Positions 42,389 through 51,029 of a DNA stretch of 64,000 bases are shown here, piece by piece. The stretch covers positions 62,001 to 126,000 of the forward strand of contig NZ_JACHOO010000008.1 of NCBI RefSeq assembly GCF_014199915.1, read 5' to 3'. The first letter of the stretch is position 1; each line of letters opens with the position of its first letter. The position numbers were made by a program, and so were the translations under genes. The notes beneath the pieces were generated by a model. The model was not told the DNA's origin. It searched no databases and saw nothing but the letters and a program-made list of their open reading frames with translations. The stretch comes from Prosthecomicrobium pneumaticum. Lineage in GTDB: Bacteria > Pseudomonadota > Alphaproteobacteria > Rhizobiales > Kaistiaceae.

Positions 42389-42812
42389 CCCGGATCTCTC
42401 CGTTTCGCGCGCTCGCCAGACGCGCTCGTTGTCACCCGTTCTGTCACGCTCAGTTCCCCCTGAGCTCGCCCCTAAGCAAAGGGGCGAATCGGGCGACAAT
42501 GGGGCAAGGCTCCGGCGGGCCTGTTGCGCGCCTCTTCCCGCTCCGCGCGTATCGGCCCGCCTAATGGCCGCCTCTCGACTGATCTGACGTCCTCGATCTT
42601 GTGCCGCTCTACGCCGCCGCCCGCGGCTTTTCGCCCCGAGTCGACCGTGCCGCCGCTGATCTTCGAGAGACTTTTCAACTTATTCAAAGGCCCAGAAGAT
42701 AGACTTGGGCGCAACGTCGTTCCGTGATTGCCGACAGTTTGGTGCAAAGTTTCGACGATCGCGCGCCCCGGCTCGACTTGGCCAGCCGGGCGATCCCTGG
42801 GCCAGGCCGGGT
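42389..42812. other. 424-bp intergenic region
   Basis: Between the rlpA-like start and the aldo/keto reductase stop. It holds the rlpA promoter on the minus strand and a less GC-rich patch around 42660-42710. I could not support any small gene, RNA or clear hairpin in it. Confidence 0.35.
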
Positions 42813-43823
42813 TCACCCGGTGCTGAGCGCGCCATCGACGGCAGAGCGCTCGATCTCTTCGATTTCCTCCGGGCTGAAATCGAGCCGCGCGAGGGCGCCG
42901 ACGGCGTCCTCGATCTGCTCGACGCGGCTCGCGCCGATCACCGCCGACGTCATGCGCGGGTCGCGCAGCACCCAGGCGAGCGCCATCTGGGCGAGCGTCT
43001 GGCCGCGCGCGCGGGCGATCGCATCGAGCGCGCGCACGCGGCCCACCGCTTCCTCCGACAGGACGCGCGGATCGAGGAAATGCGATGTCCGGGCGCGGCT
43101 GTCCTCGGGAATGCCGTCGAGATAGCGATTGGTGAGCACCCCTTGCGCGAGCGGCGAGAAGACGATGCAGCCCATGCCCTCCGCCTCCAGCCGGTCGAGC
43201 AGGCGATCCGCCTCGATCCACCGGTTGAACATCGAATAGCTCGGCTGATGGATGAGGAGCGGCGTGCCGAGATCGCGGGCGATCGCCGCGGCGCGGGCCG
43301 TATCGGCGTTCGTATAGCTCGAAATGCCGACATAGAGCGCCTTGCCGGCGCGCACGATCGCATCGAGCGCGCCGATCGTCTCCTCGAGCGGGGTGTCGGG
43401 ATCGAAACGATGCGAATAGAAGATGTCGACATAGTCGAGCTTCGTCCGCGCGAGGCTCTGATCGAGGCTCGCGACGAGATATTTGCGGCTGCCCCATTCG
43501 CCATAGGGGCCGGGCCACATCCGGTAGCCGGCCTTCGAGGCGATGATCATCTCGTCGCGATAGGGCTTGAAGTCGCCCGCCATCAGCGTGCCGAAGAACT
43601 CTTCGGCCGAGCCGGGCGGCGGCCCGTAATTGTTGGCGAGATCGAAATGCGTGATGCCGAGGTCGAAGGCCCGCAAGCACATCGCCCGCATCGTCTCCTC
43701 GCGTCCGGCATGACCGAAATTGTGCCAGAGCCCGAGTGAAAGTGCCGGCAATTGGAGGCCGGAGCGGCCGCAGCGGCGATACTGCATGGCGTCATAGCGG
43801 TCGGCGCGGGCGAGATGGGGCAT
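42813..43823 (-). CDS. Aldo/keto reductase (L-glyceraldehyde 3-phosphate reductase, YghZ-like)
   Basis: A 336-residue AKR. The N-terminus (RADRYDAMQYRRCGRSGLQLPALSLGLWHNFGH) and DLANNYGPPPGSAEEFFG align with E. coli YghZ, which reduces L-glyceraldehyde 3-phosphate and methylglyoxal. Catalytic residues are the Asp and Tyr of the DLANNYG block, the Lys in ASKAGY and the His in YSHRFDP. It is divergent from an SDR gene with a 150-nt shared promoter region. Confidence 0.93.
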   Translation of the reverse strand: MPHLARADRYDAMQYRRCGRSGLQLPALSLGLWHNFGHAGREETMRAMCLRAFDLGITHFDLANNYGPPPGSAEEFFGTLMAGDFKPYRDEMIIASKAGYRMWPGPYGEWGSRKYLVASLDQSLARTKLDYVDIFYSHRFDPDTPLEETIGALDAIVRAGKALYVGISSYTNADTARAAAIARDLGTPLLIHQPSYSMFNRWIEADRLLDRLEAEGMGCIVFSPLAQGVLTNRYLDGIPEDSRARTSHFLDPRVLSEEAVGRVRALDAIARARGQTLAQMALAWVLRDPRMTSAVIGASRVEQIEDAVGALARLDFSPEEIEEIERSAVDGALSTG

Positions 43824-43972
43824 TGCGGGGTTCCTCCGGCGGAGTGCGGCGCGCGGCGCGCCCGCGAATGGTGGCGACCGGCGCGGCTCGCCGTCAAGCC
43901 GCGCTTCGACAAGTGGCGTCGGGCCGCTAGGATGCGCCCCGACTCGCTCGGCCGGACTGCTGGAGGAACATG

Positions 43973-44737
43973 ATGGCCCTTTCCCTCTTCGATCTCAGCG
44001 GCCGCAAGGCGCTCGTCACCGGCGCGAGCCGCGGCATCGGCTTCTCGATCGCGACGGGGCTCGGCCGCGCCGGCGCCAGAGTGGTGCTGAACGGGCGCGA
44101 CGCCGCGGCGCTCGATCGGGCGGTGGCGACGCTCCGCGAGGAGGGTATCGATGCGGCGGCACGGCCCTTCGACGTCACCGACCCCGGTGCCGTCGAGACG
44201 GCCGTCGCGGCGATCGAGGCCGAGGGTCCGATCGACATCCTCGTCAACAATGCCGGTGTCCAGAAACGCCAGCTGATCGTCGATCTCTCGGTCGAGGACT
44301 GGCGCCGCGTCGTCGAGACCAATCTCGACGCGGTGTTCGTCGTCGGCCAGGCGGTGGCGCGGCGGATGCTGACGCGGCGGGCCGGCAAGATCATCAACAT
44401 CTGCTCGCTGACGAGCGAGGTCGGCCGCGCGACGATCGCGCCCTATTCGGCCTCGAAGGGTGCGGTGAAGATGCTGACGAAGACGATGTGCGCCGAATGG
44501 GCGCGCCACGGCATCCAGGTGAACGGCATCGGGCCGGGCTGGTTCAAGACCGAGCTCAACCGGGCGCTCGTCGAGGATCCGGCCTTCACGACCTGGCTCG
44601 AGGCGCGCGCGCCGATCGGCCGCTGGGGCGAACTCGAGGAACTGCAGGGCGCGGCGATCTTCCTCGCCTCCCCGGCCTCGAGCTATGTCAACGGTCACGT
44701 GCTCTATGTCGACGGCGGCGTGACCGCGGTGGTGTGA
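43973..44737 (+). CDS. SDR-family dehydrogenase (gluconate 5-dehydrogenase-like)
   Basis: A 254-residue short-chain dehydrogenase with TGASRGIGFSIATGLG (NAD(P) binding), NNAG, the catalytic Ser in ICSLTSEV and YSASKGAVK. The sequence is closest in feel to IdnO-type gluconate 5-dehydrogenases (RALVTGASRG, VNGIGPGWFKTELN). GGAGG sits six bases before ATG 43973; ATG 43970 is immediately adjacent. The sugar-acid substrate is inferred from family only. Confidence 0.9.
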   Translation: MALSLFDLSGRKALVTGASRGIGFSIATGLGRAGARVVLNGRDAAALDRAVATLREEGIDAAARPFDVTDPGAVETAVAAIEAEGPIDILVNNAGVQKRQLIVDLSVEDWRRVVETNLDAVFVVGQAVARRMLTRRAGKIINICSLTSEVGRATIAPYSASKGAVKMLTKTMCAEWARHGIQVNGIGPGWFKTELNRALVEDPAFTTWLEARAPIGRWGELEELQGAAIFLASPASSYVNGHVLYVDGGVTAVV

Positions 44738-44787
44738 GCGCTCAGCGCTCTTTGCGAAGAAGCTCGGGACGTTCTATCTTATCGGCC

Positions 44788-45036
44788 ATGGCCACGATGA
44801 ACGTCTCGCTTTCCGATCGGATGAAGGCTTGGGTGGACGCCCAGACCGAACAGGGTGGCTATGCGGACGAGGGCGACTATGTGCGCGCCCTGATCGCGCA
44901 GGACCAGGAGCGGCAGGCAAAGATTGCCGCCCTTCAGCGTCTGCTGGACGAAGGCCGTGGCAGCGGAACCGGATCCCGGTCGATGGACGAGATCCTCGCC
45001 GAGGCCCGACGGCGCGCGGGAACGGATGGGCTATAG
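44788..45036 (+). CDS. parD: ParD-type antitoxin
   Basis: An 82-residue protein with the ribbon-helix-helix start MATMNVSLSDRMKAWVDAQTEQ, GDYVRALIAQDQE and an acidic/charged C-terminus that would wrap the toxin. It binds DNA to repress its own operon and neutralises the ParE encoded next, with which it overlaps by 11 nt. Confidence 0.92.
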   Translation: MATMNVSLSDRMKAWVDAQTEQGGYADEGDYVRALIAQDQERQAKIAALQRLLDEGRGSGTGSRSMDEILAEARRRAGTDGL

Positions 45037-45313
45037 CCTCTCCCGCAGGGCCGAGGAGGACCTGATCGAGGCCTATGTCTATGGGGTCGCCCGGTTCGGC
45101 GTCGGCCAGGCCGAACGATACATTGCCGGCCTGACAGCAACCTTCGCGCTGATCGCCGCCCATCCGTTGATCGCCCGCGAGTGGCCCGAATTCGAGCCGC
45201 CCGTTCGCCTGCACTTCCACGCCGCGCACGTCATAGCCTATACGATCGAAGACGACGGTGTGACGATCCTGCGCGTCCTCGACGGGCGGCAGGACTGGGA
45301 GCGCGTGCTCTGA
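45026..45313 (+). CDS. parE: ParE/RelE-superfamily toxin
   Basis: A 95-residue toxin of the ParE/RelE fold (YSLSRRAEEDLIEAYVYGVARFGVGQAERYI, HPLIAREW, HAAHVIAYTIEDDGVTILRVLDGRQDWERVL). ParE toxins poison DNA gyrase. It starts at ATG 45026 inside parD. The pair is complete and looks intact. Confidence 0.92.
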   Translation: MGYSLSRRAEEDLIEAYVYGVARFGVGQAERYIAGLTATFALIAAHPLIAREWPEFEPPVRLHFHAAHVIAYTIEDDGVTILRVLDGRQDWERVL

Positions 45314-45328
45314 CCGGCAAGCCGGTCA
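45311..45328. terminator. Small hairpin at the parE stop
   Basis: TGACCGGC and GCCGGTCA pair perfectly around a two-base AA gap, starting in the parE stop codon and lying in the convergent gap with the epimerase gene. Such a tight loop would open slightly; weak terminator candidate. Confidence 0.35.
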
Positions 45329-45352
45329 TGATCTCCTCAATGCTTCCGCCGC

Positions 45353-46201
45353 TCATCCCTTCCGCCACGAATGTTCCGGCGCGTAGCCGAGCAGGCGCTT
45401 CGCCTTGTCGATCGACAGCAGCGATTCATTCTCCGTCAGGGGCCGCTTGCGCGGCACGCCGGGGAAGACCTCGTCGAGCAGCGCGTCGTTCGGCCGGCTC
45501 ATCACGCCGTCCTCATTGGCGATGATGAAGGCCTCGGCGCCCTTGAGGGGCGATTCGAGCGCCTTGCGCACGGCCTGGGCAGCGTCGCGCGCGTCGATAT
45601 AGGCCCAGAGATTCCATTTGCGGGCCGTCGCGTCGGCGTCGAAGGCGGGGAATTCGGCGTAGCGCTCCGGCGGCATGATGTTGGAGAAGCGCAGGCCGAA
45701 GATCTTCATCTCCGGGTCCCAGCGGCAGAACTCCTTGGCCATCTCCTCGCCGAGGAATTTCGACAGCGAATAGGCCGTCTCGGGGCGCGGCCGATACTCC
45801 TCGTCGACCGGCACATAGGGCGGCGGCGTCTCGAAGGGGAGGCCGAGCACGGTCTCGCTCGACGCCCAGACCACCTCCTTGATGCCGCGCACGCGCGCCG
45901 CCTCGAAGACGTTGTAGGTCGAGCGGATGTTGACGTCGAAGATGACGTGGTTGGGAGCAAGGCCCGGCGCCGGGATGGCGGCGAGATGGACGATGCCGGT
46001 GACACCCCTGACCCGCTCGTCGACGGCCGACAGCGCGGCCATGGTCTGGCCGAAATCGGTGACGTCGGCACGGAAGAAGGGCACGCCCTGCCCGGCCGGC
46101 TGCGGCGCCTGGTCGACCGCGACCACGTCATAGCCGTGCGCCTTCAGGTCGGCGACGACGAAGCGGCCGGCGAGCCCGCTCGATCCGGTGACGACGATCA
46201 T
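45353..46201 (-). CDS. NAD(P)-dependent epimerase/dehydratase
   Basis: A 282-residue extended SDR with TGSSGLAGRFV (cofactor binding), HLAAIP, the Ser of ASSETVLG and YSLSK (catalytic Tyr and Lys), and FSNIMPPERYAEFP. It is typical of sugar-modifying or uronate dehydrogenases; substrate unknown. ATG 46201 has AGGAGG upstream. Confidence 0.9.
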   Translation of the reverse strand: MIVVTGSSGLAGRFVVADLKAHGYDVVAVDQAPQPAGQGVPFFRADVTDFGQTMAALSAVDERVRGVTGIVHLAAIPAPGLAPNHVIFDVNIRSTYNVFEAARVRGIKEVVWASSETVLGLPFETPPPYVPVDEEYRPRPETAYSLSKFLGEEMAKEFCRWDPEMKIFGLRFSNIMPPERYAEFPAFDADATARKWNLWAYIDARDAAQAVRKALESPLKGAEAFIIANEDGVMSRPNDALLDEVFPGVPRKRPLTENESLLSIDKAKRLLGYAPEHSWRKG

Positions 46202-46329
46202 GGTGTTCCTCCTGTAGCAGGCGTTCACCATAGGCCGCGCCCGGCGGACCAGCCAAGCGCGGGGGCGGCCGCGCCCCGCGGCGTCTTGACGGCTTGCCGG
46301 CCGCTCCGCCGCCTGCGATGGGGAACGTC

Positions 46330-46725
46330 ATGACGACCGCCGCCGAACCCCGCCCCGCCTTCCTGCTCGCCGCCTTCGCCGGGCTCGCCGGCGCGTTCGG
46401 CGTCGCCGGCGCCGCAGCGGGCGCCCACATGACCGATATGGCGCGGCTCGCCATCGCCGCCCAGATGGCGCTCGCGCATGCGCCGGCCCTCCTCGCCATC
46501 GCGCTCTACGGATCGCGGCGCGGCGGCGGCGGGCTGGTGCTTTCCGGCTGGATCATCGCGCTCGGCCTCCTGCTCTTCAGCGGCAGCCTCGCCTATCACG
46601 ACATCGCCGGCTCGGCCTTCTTCCCGATGAGCGCGCCGGCGGGCGGCACGACGATGATTCTCGGCTGGCTCGGCGTCACCCTCGCCGCGCTCGTCACCAT
46701 GCTGCGCGGGCCGAAGGCGGCCTGA
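46330..46725 (+). CDS. DUF423 membrane protein
   Basis: A 131-residue protein with four hydrophobic segments and the DUF423 pattern (AAFAGLAGAFGVAGAAAGAH, AAQMALAHAPALLAIAL, LLLFSGSLAYHDI, APAGGTTMILGWLGV). Inner membrane, function unknown. ATG 46330 has GGGGA seven bases upstream. Confidence 0.85.
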   Translation: MTTAAEPRPAFLLAAFAGLAGAFGVAGAAAGAHMTDMARLAIAAQMALAHAPALLAIALYGSRRGGGGLVLSGWIIALGLLLFSGSLAYHDIAGSAFFPMSAPAGGTTMILGWLGVTLAALVTMLRGPKAA

Positions 46726-46828
46726 GCGGGTCCAGGCGGGCCGAACCCGGGCCGTGGCCGCCGCTTCCGCTGGCAATCGGCGGCCGGCTGGACTATCTGT
46801 GCGGCCGAACATTCTTCTCAGGACGCCC

Positions 46829-48409
46829 ATGGAACGCCCAGCGGGACCCGCCGGCCGCCGCCGCACTTTCGCGATCATCTCGCATCCGGACGCCGGCAAG
46901 ACCACCCTCACCGAAAAGCTGCTCCTCTTCGGCGGCGCGATCCAGCTCGCCGGGGCGGTGCGCGGCAAGCGCGACCGGGCGACGCGGTCCGACTGGATGA
47001 ACATCGAGCGCGAGCGCGGCATCTCGGTCGTGACCTCGGTGATGACCTTCGAGGTCGACGGCACGGTGTTCAACCTGCTCGACACGCCGGGCCACGAGGA
47101 CTTTTCCGAGGACACCTACCGGACGCTCACCGCGGTCGATTCGGCCGTCATGGTGATCGACGCGGCGAAGGGTATCGAGGCGCGGACGCGGAAGCTCTTC
47201 GAGGTCTGCCGGCTGCGCGACATTCCGATCCTCACCTTCATCAACAAGATGGACCGCGAGAGCCGCGAGCCCTTCGAACTGCTCGACGAGATCGAGAAGA
47301 CGCTGGCGCTCGACACCGCGGCGATGACCTGGCCGATCGGCCGCGGCCGCGACTTCGTCGGCACCTATGACATCGCCCGCAGGCAGGTGCGGCTGATCGA
47401 TTCCTCCGGCGAGGCCGTCAAGGTCTCCGGGCCGGACGACCCGGCGATCGACGGCATGGCGAAGCCGGGCGCCGTCGCCGCCTTCCGCGAGGAGATCGAG
47501 CTCGTCGAAGGCGTTGCGAAGCCCTTCGAACTCGACGGCTTCCTCGAGGGCCATCTGACGCCGGTCTATTTCGGCTCGGCGCTGCGGAATTTCGGCGTGC
47601 GCGACCTGATCGACGCGCTCGACGCCTTCGCCCCCTCGCCGCGCCCGCAGGCCGCCGAGGGCCGGACCGTCGAGCCAACCGAGGACAAGATGTCCGGCTT
47701 CGTCTTCAAGATCCAGGCGAACATGGACCCCAATCATCGCGACCGGATCGCCTTCCTGCGCGTCTGCTCCGGGCGCCTTGAGCGCGGCATGAAGGCGAAG
47801 CTGGTGCGCACCGGCAAGCCGATCCCGCTCAACGCGCCGCAATTCTTCTTCGCGCAGGACCGCCACATCGCCGACGAGGCCTTCGCCGGCGATGTGGTCG
47901 GCATTCCGAACCACGGGACGCTCAGGATCGGCGACACGCTCACCGACGGTGAGGATCTCGTCTTCCGCGGCGTGCCGAGCTTCGCGCCGGAGATCCTGCG
48001 CCGTGTCCGGCTCGGCGATGCGATGAAGGCGAAGAAGCTCAAGGAAGCGCTGCAGCAGATGGCCGAGGAGGGCGTCGTGCAGATCTTCACGCCGCATGAC
48101 GGCTCGCCGGCGCTCGTCGGCGTCGTCGGCGCGCTCCAGCTCGACGTGCTCAAGGAAAGGCTGAAGGCGGAATACGGCCTGCCGGTCGATTTCGAACCGG
48201 CACGCTTCACGGTTGCCCGCTGGGTGACCTCGGATGATCCGGTGAAGTTCGAGGAGTTCGTCGAGCGGCATCGCTCGCAGATGGCGTCCGATCTCGACGG
48301 CGCCCCGGTCTTCCTCGCGCCCTCGGCCTTCGAGCTGCGCTACGATCTCGACCGCTGGCCGCAGATCACGGCGAGCGACATCAAGGACTATCAGCGCCAG
48401 GCTGCCTAA
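46829..48409 (+). CDS. prfC: Peptide chain release factor 3
   Basis: A GTPase that recycles RF1/RF2 from the ribosome after termination. The 526-residue protein has G1 SHPDAGKTTL, switch I RGISVVTSV, G3 DTPGHEDFSEDTYRTL, G4 NKMD and the RF3-specific C-terminal domains (APEILRRVRLGDAMKAKKLKEAL, QMAEEGVVQIF). ATG 46829 gives the usual RF3 start; the open frame upstream is not family-like. Confidence 0.97.
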   Translation: MERPAGPAGRRRTFAIISHPDAGKTTLTEKLLLFGGAIQLAGAVRGKRDRATRSDWMNIERERGISVVTSVMTFEVDGTVFNLLDTPGHEDFSEDTYRTLTAVDSAVMVIDAAKGIEARTRKLFEVCRLRDIPILTFINKMDRESREPFELLDEIEKTLALDTAAMTWPIGRGRDFVGTYDIARRQVRLIDSSGEAVKVSGPDDPAIDGMAKPGAVAAFREEIELVEGVAKPFELDGFLEGHLTPVYFGSALRNFGVRDLIDALDAFAPSPRPQAAEGRTVEPTEDKMSGFVFKIQANMDPNHRDRIAFLRVCSGRLERGMKAKLVRTGKPIPLNAPQFFFAQDRHIADEAFAGDVVGIPNHGTLRIGDTLTDGEDLVFRGVPSFAPEILRRVRLGDAMKAKKLKEALQQMAEEGVVQIFTPHDGSPALVGVVGALQLDVLKERLKAEYGLPVDFEPARFTVARWVTSDDPVKFEEFVERHRSQMASDLDGAPVFLAPSAFELRYDLDRWPQITASDIKDYQRQAA

Positions 48410-48432
48410 TTGCCGCAGGCCCGGTCGAGCGG

Positions 48433-48456
48433 CGGCCGGGAACAAAAACCCGGCCG
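48433..48456 (+). terminator. Hairpin downstream of prfC
   Basis: An 8-bp perfect stem (CGGCCGGG / CCCGGCCG) with an A-rich 8-base loop, 24 nt past the prfC stop. No T-run follows, so it is a weak terminator candidate. Confidence 0.35.
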
Positions 48457-48497
48457 GCGACTTCCCTTCCCACACGTCAGGGAAAAGGAGCCGGGAC

Positions 48498-48770
48498 ATG
48501 GCCAACAACGCTGACCATCTGCGGGACGACCTCGCCGACCAGATCGCGACCCTGCGCAAGGAGGTGGCGCGCCTCAGCGCGAGCGCCTCCAAGCATGGCA
48601 GCCGCTTCTTCGACACGGCCTCGGACGAGGCTTCCGAACTCTACGCGCAGGGCCAGCGCGCGGCGCGGATGCTGACCGCGCAGGCGCGCGAGCGACCGGG
48701 GACGGCGGTGCTCGTCGCCGCGGGCGCGATCGCGCTGCTCGGCATGCTGCTCGCCAGCTCGCGGCGATGA
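48498..48770 (+). CDS. DUF883/ElaB-YqjD-like membrane-anchored protein
   Basis: A 90-residue protein with a long amphipathic helix (LRDDLADQIATLRKEVARLSASASKH) and a C-terminal membrane segment (TAVLVAAGAIALLGMLLAS) ending in RR. This matches the ElaB/YqjD/DUF883 plan; some members attach ribosomes to the membrane in stationary phase. An AAGGAG ribosome site lies upstream and a strong terminator follows. Confidence 0.8.
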   Translation: MANNADHLRDDLADQIATLRKEVARLSASASKHGSRFFDTASDEASELYAQGQRAARMLTAQARERPGTAVLVAAGAIALLGMLLASSRR

Positions 48771-48794
48771 CCGACGCAGTCTGAAGGACGGAAG

Positions 48795-48824
48795 GGCGGC
48801 GCGTGGCAACGCGCCGCCTTTTTT
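48795..48824 (+). terminator. Intrinsic terminator after the DUF883-like gene
   Basis: A perfect 10-bp stem (GGCGGCGCGT / ACGCGCCGCC) with loop GGCA and six T. Confidence 0.92.
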
Positions 48825-48861
48825 CATGCGCGACGGACGCCAGAGGACGCAAGAGACATCA

Positions 48862-50571
48862 ATGTACCTGATCGCCTTCGCGACCGATTATGACGGGACG
48901 CTCGCCCATGACGGCCGGGTCGCGGACGAGACGCTGGCGGCGCTCGAGAGGCTGAAGGCGAGCGGCCGGCGGCTGCTGATGGTCACGGGCAGAGAACTGC
49001 CCGATCTGAAGCGCACCTTCGACCGGCTCGACCTGTTCGACGCGGTCGTCGCGGAGAACGGCGCCCTTCTCTATTTCCCCGCCTCGCAGGAACAGCAACT
49101 CGTCGGTGCCGAGCCGCCGCCCGCCCTCGTCGCGGCGCTTGCGGCGCGCGGCGTCGCGCCGCTCTCGGTCGGCCGCGGCATCCTCGCCACCTGGCGTCCG
49201 CACGAGACCGCCGCGCTCGAGGCGATCCGTGACCTCGGCCTCGAATGGAAGATCGTGTTCAACAAGGGCGCCGTGATGCTCCTGCCGCCCGGCGTCAACA
49301 AGGCGAGCGGCCTCGCCGCCGCCCTCCAGGCGCTCGGCCTCTCGCCGCTCAACGTGCTCGCCATCGGCGACGCCGAGAACGATCACGCGCTTCTGCAGGC
49401 GAGCGGTTGCGCGGTCGCCGTCGCCAACGCGCTCGACGCGGTGAAGGCGACGGCCGATGTGGTGACCGCGCGCGATCATGGCGGCGGCGTCACCGAGACG
49501 ATCGACCGGCTGCTCGAGGACGAGTGCTTCTACATCGACCGGGCCGCCGAACGACGGCGGGTGGCGCTGGGTGCCGAGCCCGATCTCGTCATCCGGCCGC
49601 AGCACGGCTCGGTGCTGATCGCCGGCTCGTCGGGGATCGGCAAGTCGACCCTCGCCACGATGGCGATCGAGAAGCTGGCGGCCGAAGGCTTTCAGGTCTG
49701 CGTCCTCGACCCTGAGGGCGATTACGATCACTTGCAGAACGCGATCGTGCTCGGCGACGCGAAGCGGCCCCCGCTCGAATCCGAAGTGCTCGACGTGCTC
49801 GAAAAGCCGGCTGCCGCAGCGCTGGTCGTCAACATGCTCGGCCTCAAGCTCGAGGATCGGCCCGGCTTCTTCGCTGCGCTGCTGTCGGCCGTCCGCGACC
49901 TGCGCGCCCGCACCGCCCGGCCGCACTGGCTGCTGATCGACGAGGCGCACCACATGCTGCCGGCGCGCTCGGAGACCGCCGAGGCGGGCGTCCCGGCGGC
50001 CCTTTCGTCGGCGATCTATATCACCGTCCATCCCGAAGAGATGCGGCCCAGCGCGCTTTCCAGCGTCGAAACGGTGATCGGCGTCGGCCCGAAGGCGGCC
50101 GATGTCATCGCCGCTTTCTGCGGCGCGACAGGGATCGCGCTGCCGCCCCTGCCCGCGGCCGACGGCGACGACACCGTGTTGTTCTGGAACCGCGCCTCGG
50201 ACAGACCACCGCGCTGGGTCGAGGTCGACCGGCCGGTGCAGGAACACCGGCGTCATACCCGGAAGTATGCGGAAGGCAGCATTCCCGCGCGCGACAGCTT
50301 CTACTTCCGCGGTCCGGACGGCCGCCTGAACCTGCGCGCCCACAATCTCTCCCTCTTCGTCCAGATGGCGGAGGGCGTCGACGACGCGACCTGGCTCTAT
50401 CATCTCGGTCGCGGCGACTATTCCCGCTGGTTCCGTGACATCATCAAGGACGACGCGCTCGCCGGCGAGGCTGAGGCGATCGAAACAGAGCGGGACGCTT
50501 TGGCGAGCCGCCAGGCGGTGCGCGCCATGATCGAACGGCGCTACACGGCACCGGCGAAAGCGGCGCCGTAG
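48862..50571 (+). CDS. HAD phosphatase fused to a HerA/DUF87-type ATPase
   Basis: A 569-residue fusion. Residues 1-225 are a Cof-type HAD hydrolase (FATDYDGTLA, VTGRELPDLK, the Lys in VFNKGAVM, IGDAENDHALL), likely a sugar-phosphate phosphatase. Residues about 245-460 are a P-loop ATPase with Walker A IAGSSGIGKST, CVLDPEGDYDHL and Walker B WLLIDEAHHMLP, as in HerA/DUF87 proteins. The last 100 residues are a conserved-looking tail (RHTRKYAEGSIPARDSFYFRGPDGRLNLRAHNLS). It is a single transcription unit between a terminator and a repeat block. Function unknown; both active sites look intact. Confidence 0.9.
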   Translation: MYLIAFATDYDGTLAHDGRVADETLAALERLKASGRRLLMVTGRELPDLKRTFDRLDLFDAVVAENGALLYFPASQEQQLVGAEPPPALVAALAARGVAPLSVGRGILATWRPHETAALEAIRDLGLEWKIVFNKGAVMLLPPGVNKASGLAAALQALGLSPLNVLAIGDAENDHALLQASGCAVAVANALDAVKATADVVTARDHGGGVTETIDRLLEDECFYIDRAAERRRVALGAEPDLVIRPQHGSVLIAGSSGIGKSTLATMAIEKLAAEGFQVCVLDPEGDYDHLQNAIVLGDAKRPPLESEVLDVLEKPAAAALVVNMLGLKLEDRPGFFAALLSAVRDLRARTARPHWLLIDEAHHMLPARSETAEAGVPAALSSAIYITVHPEEMRPSALSSVETVIGVGPKAADVIAAFCGATGIALPPLPAADGDDTVLFWNRASDRPPRWVEVDRPVQEHRRHTRKYAEGSIPARDSFYFRGPDGRLNLRAHNLSLFVQMAEGVDDATWLYHLGRGDYSRWFRDIIKDDALAGEAEAIETERDALASRQAVRAMIERRYTAPAKAAP

Positions 50572-50735
50572 GTGCGCGATGAGAGGCGGGCCGGCACCGC
50601 TCCGGGGAGGTCTTCCTCCACCCGTCCTTCCCGCGAAGGCGGGATCCGATGCAACAGAGGTCGGCCCGCGTGATGGATCCTCGCTTTCGCGAGGATGACG
50701 GGGCGGCGGCGTGTGGCCCGCCCGGCGACACGATT

Positions 50736-50770
50736 ATGGACCCCGGCACGGAGGCCGGGGTGACGGGTGC
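50736..50770. repeat. 35-bp dispersed repeat, copy A
   Basis: Begins ATGGACCCCGGCACGGAGGC and ends GTGACGGGTGC. Copy B at 50972-51006 differs at one base. Positions 1-14 of the window match bases 50756-50769 of this copy. Confidence 0.8.
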
Positions 50771-50884
50771 TCGTGAAGACACCGGCGCTCTGCGTCCTCG
50801 ACTCGCGCCGTTCCATTCAACCCGTTCTGCCGTTCTCTCGCACCGCCCCACCCCTCGTCATGCCGGCGGAAGACCCTCACCCTA

Positions 50885-50909
50885 CCCTCTCCCGCCGAGC
50901 GGGAGAGGG
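50885..50909. repeat. Palindromic intergenic repeat
   Basis: An 11-bp perfect stem (CCCTCTCCCGC / GCGGGAGAGGG) with a 3-base loop. Similar hairpins are common between genes in GC-rich alphaproteobacteria. Confidence 0.7.
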
Positions 50910-50971
50910 GGCGGGGCGGGCGCGCGAGCATAACGGGTGGACCCGGCGCCCGGGCGGCTCGGCGGCACGAT

Positions 50972-51006
50972 ATGGACCCCGGCACGGAGGCCGGAGTGAC
51001 GGGTGC
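50972..51006. repeat. 35-bp dispersed repeat, copy B
   Basis: Identical to 50736-50770 except for one G-to-A change in the second half (GGAGTGAC against GGGGTGAC). Same orientation. Confidence 0.8.
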
Positions 51007-51029
51007 ATTGGGGTGACGAGGGCCCGGTA

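Larger units (their letters stand above)
50572..51029. other. 458-bp gene-free block of dispersed repeats
   Basis: No gene could be supported. It is packed with short palindromes (for example ATCCTCGC / GCGAGGAT at 50677-50696) and two copies of a 35-bp repeat. Part of the same repeat recurs at the very start of the window, so these elements are dispersed through the genome. Confidence 0.7.

Noticed and set aside
50541-50933. Small open frames in the repeat block
   Set aside because: Their translations are the familiar product of intergenic palindromic repeats, with no ribosome sites or domains.
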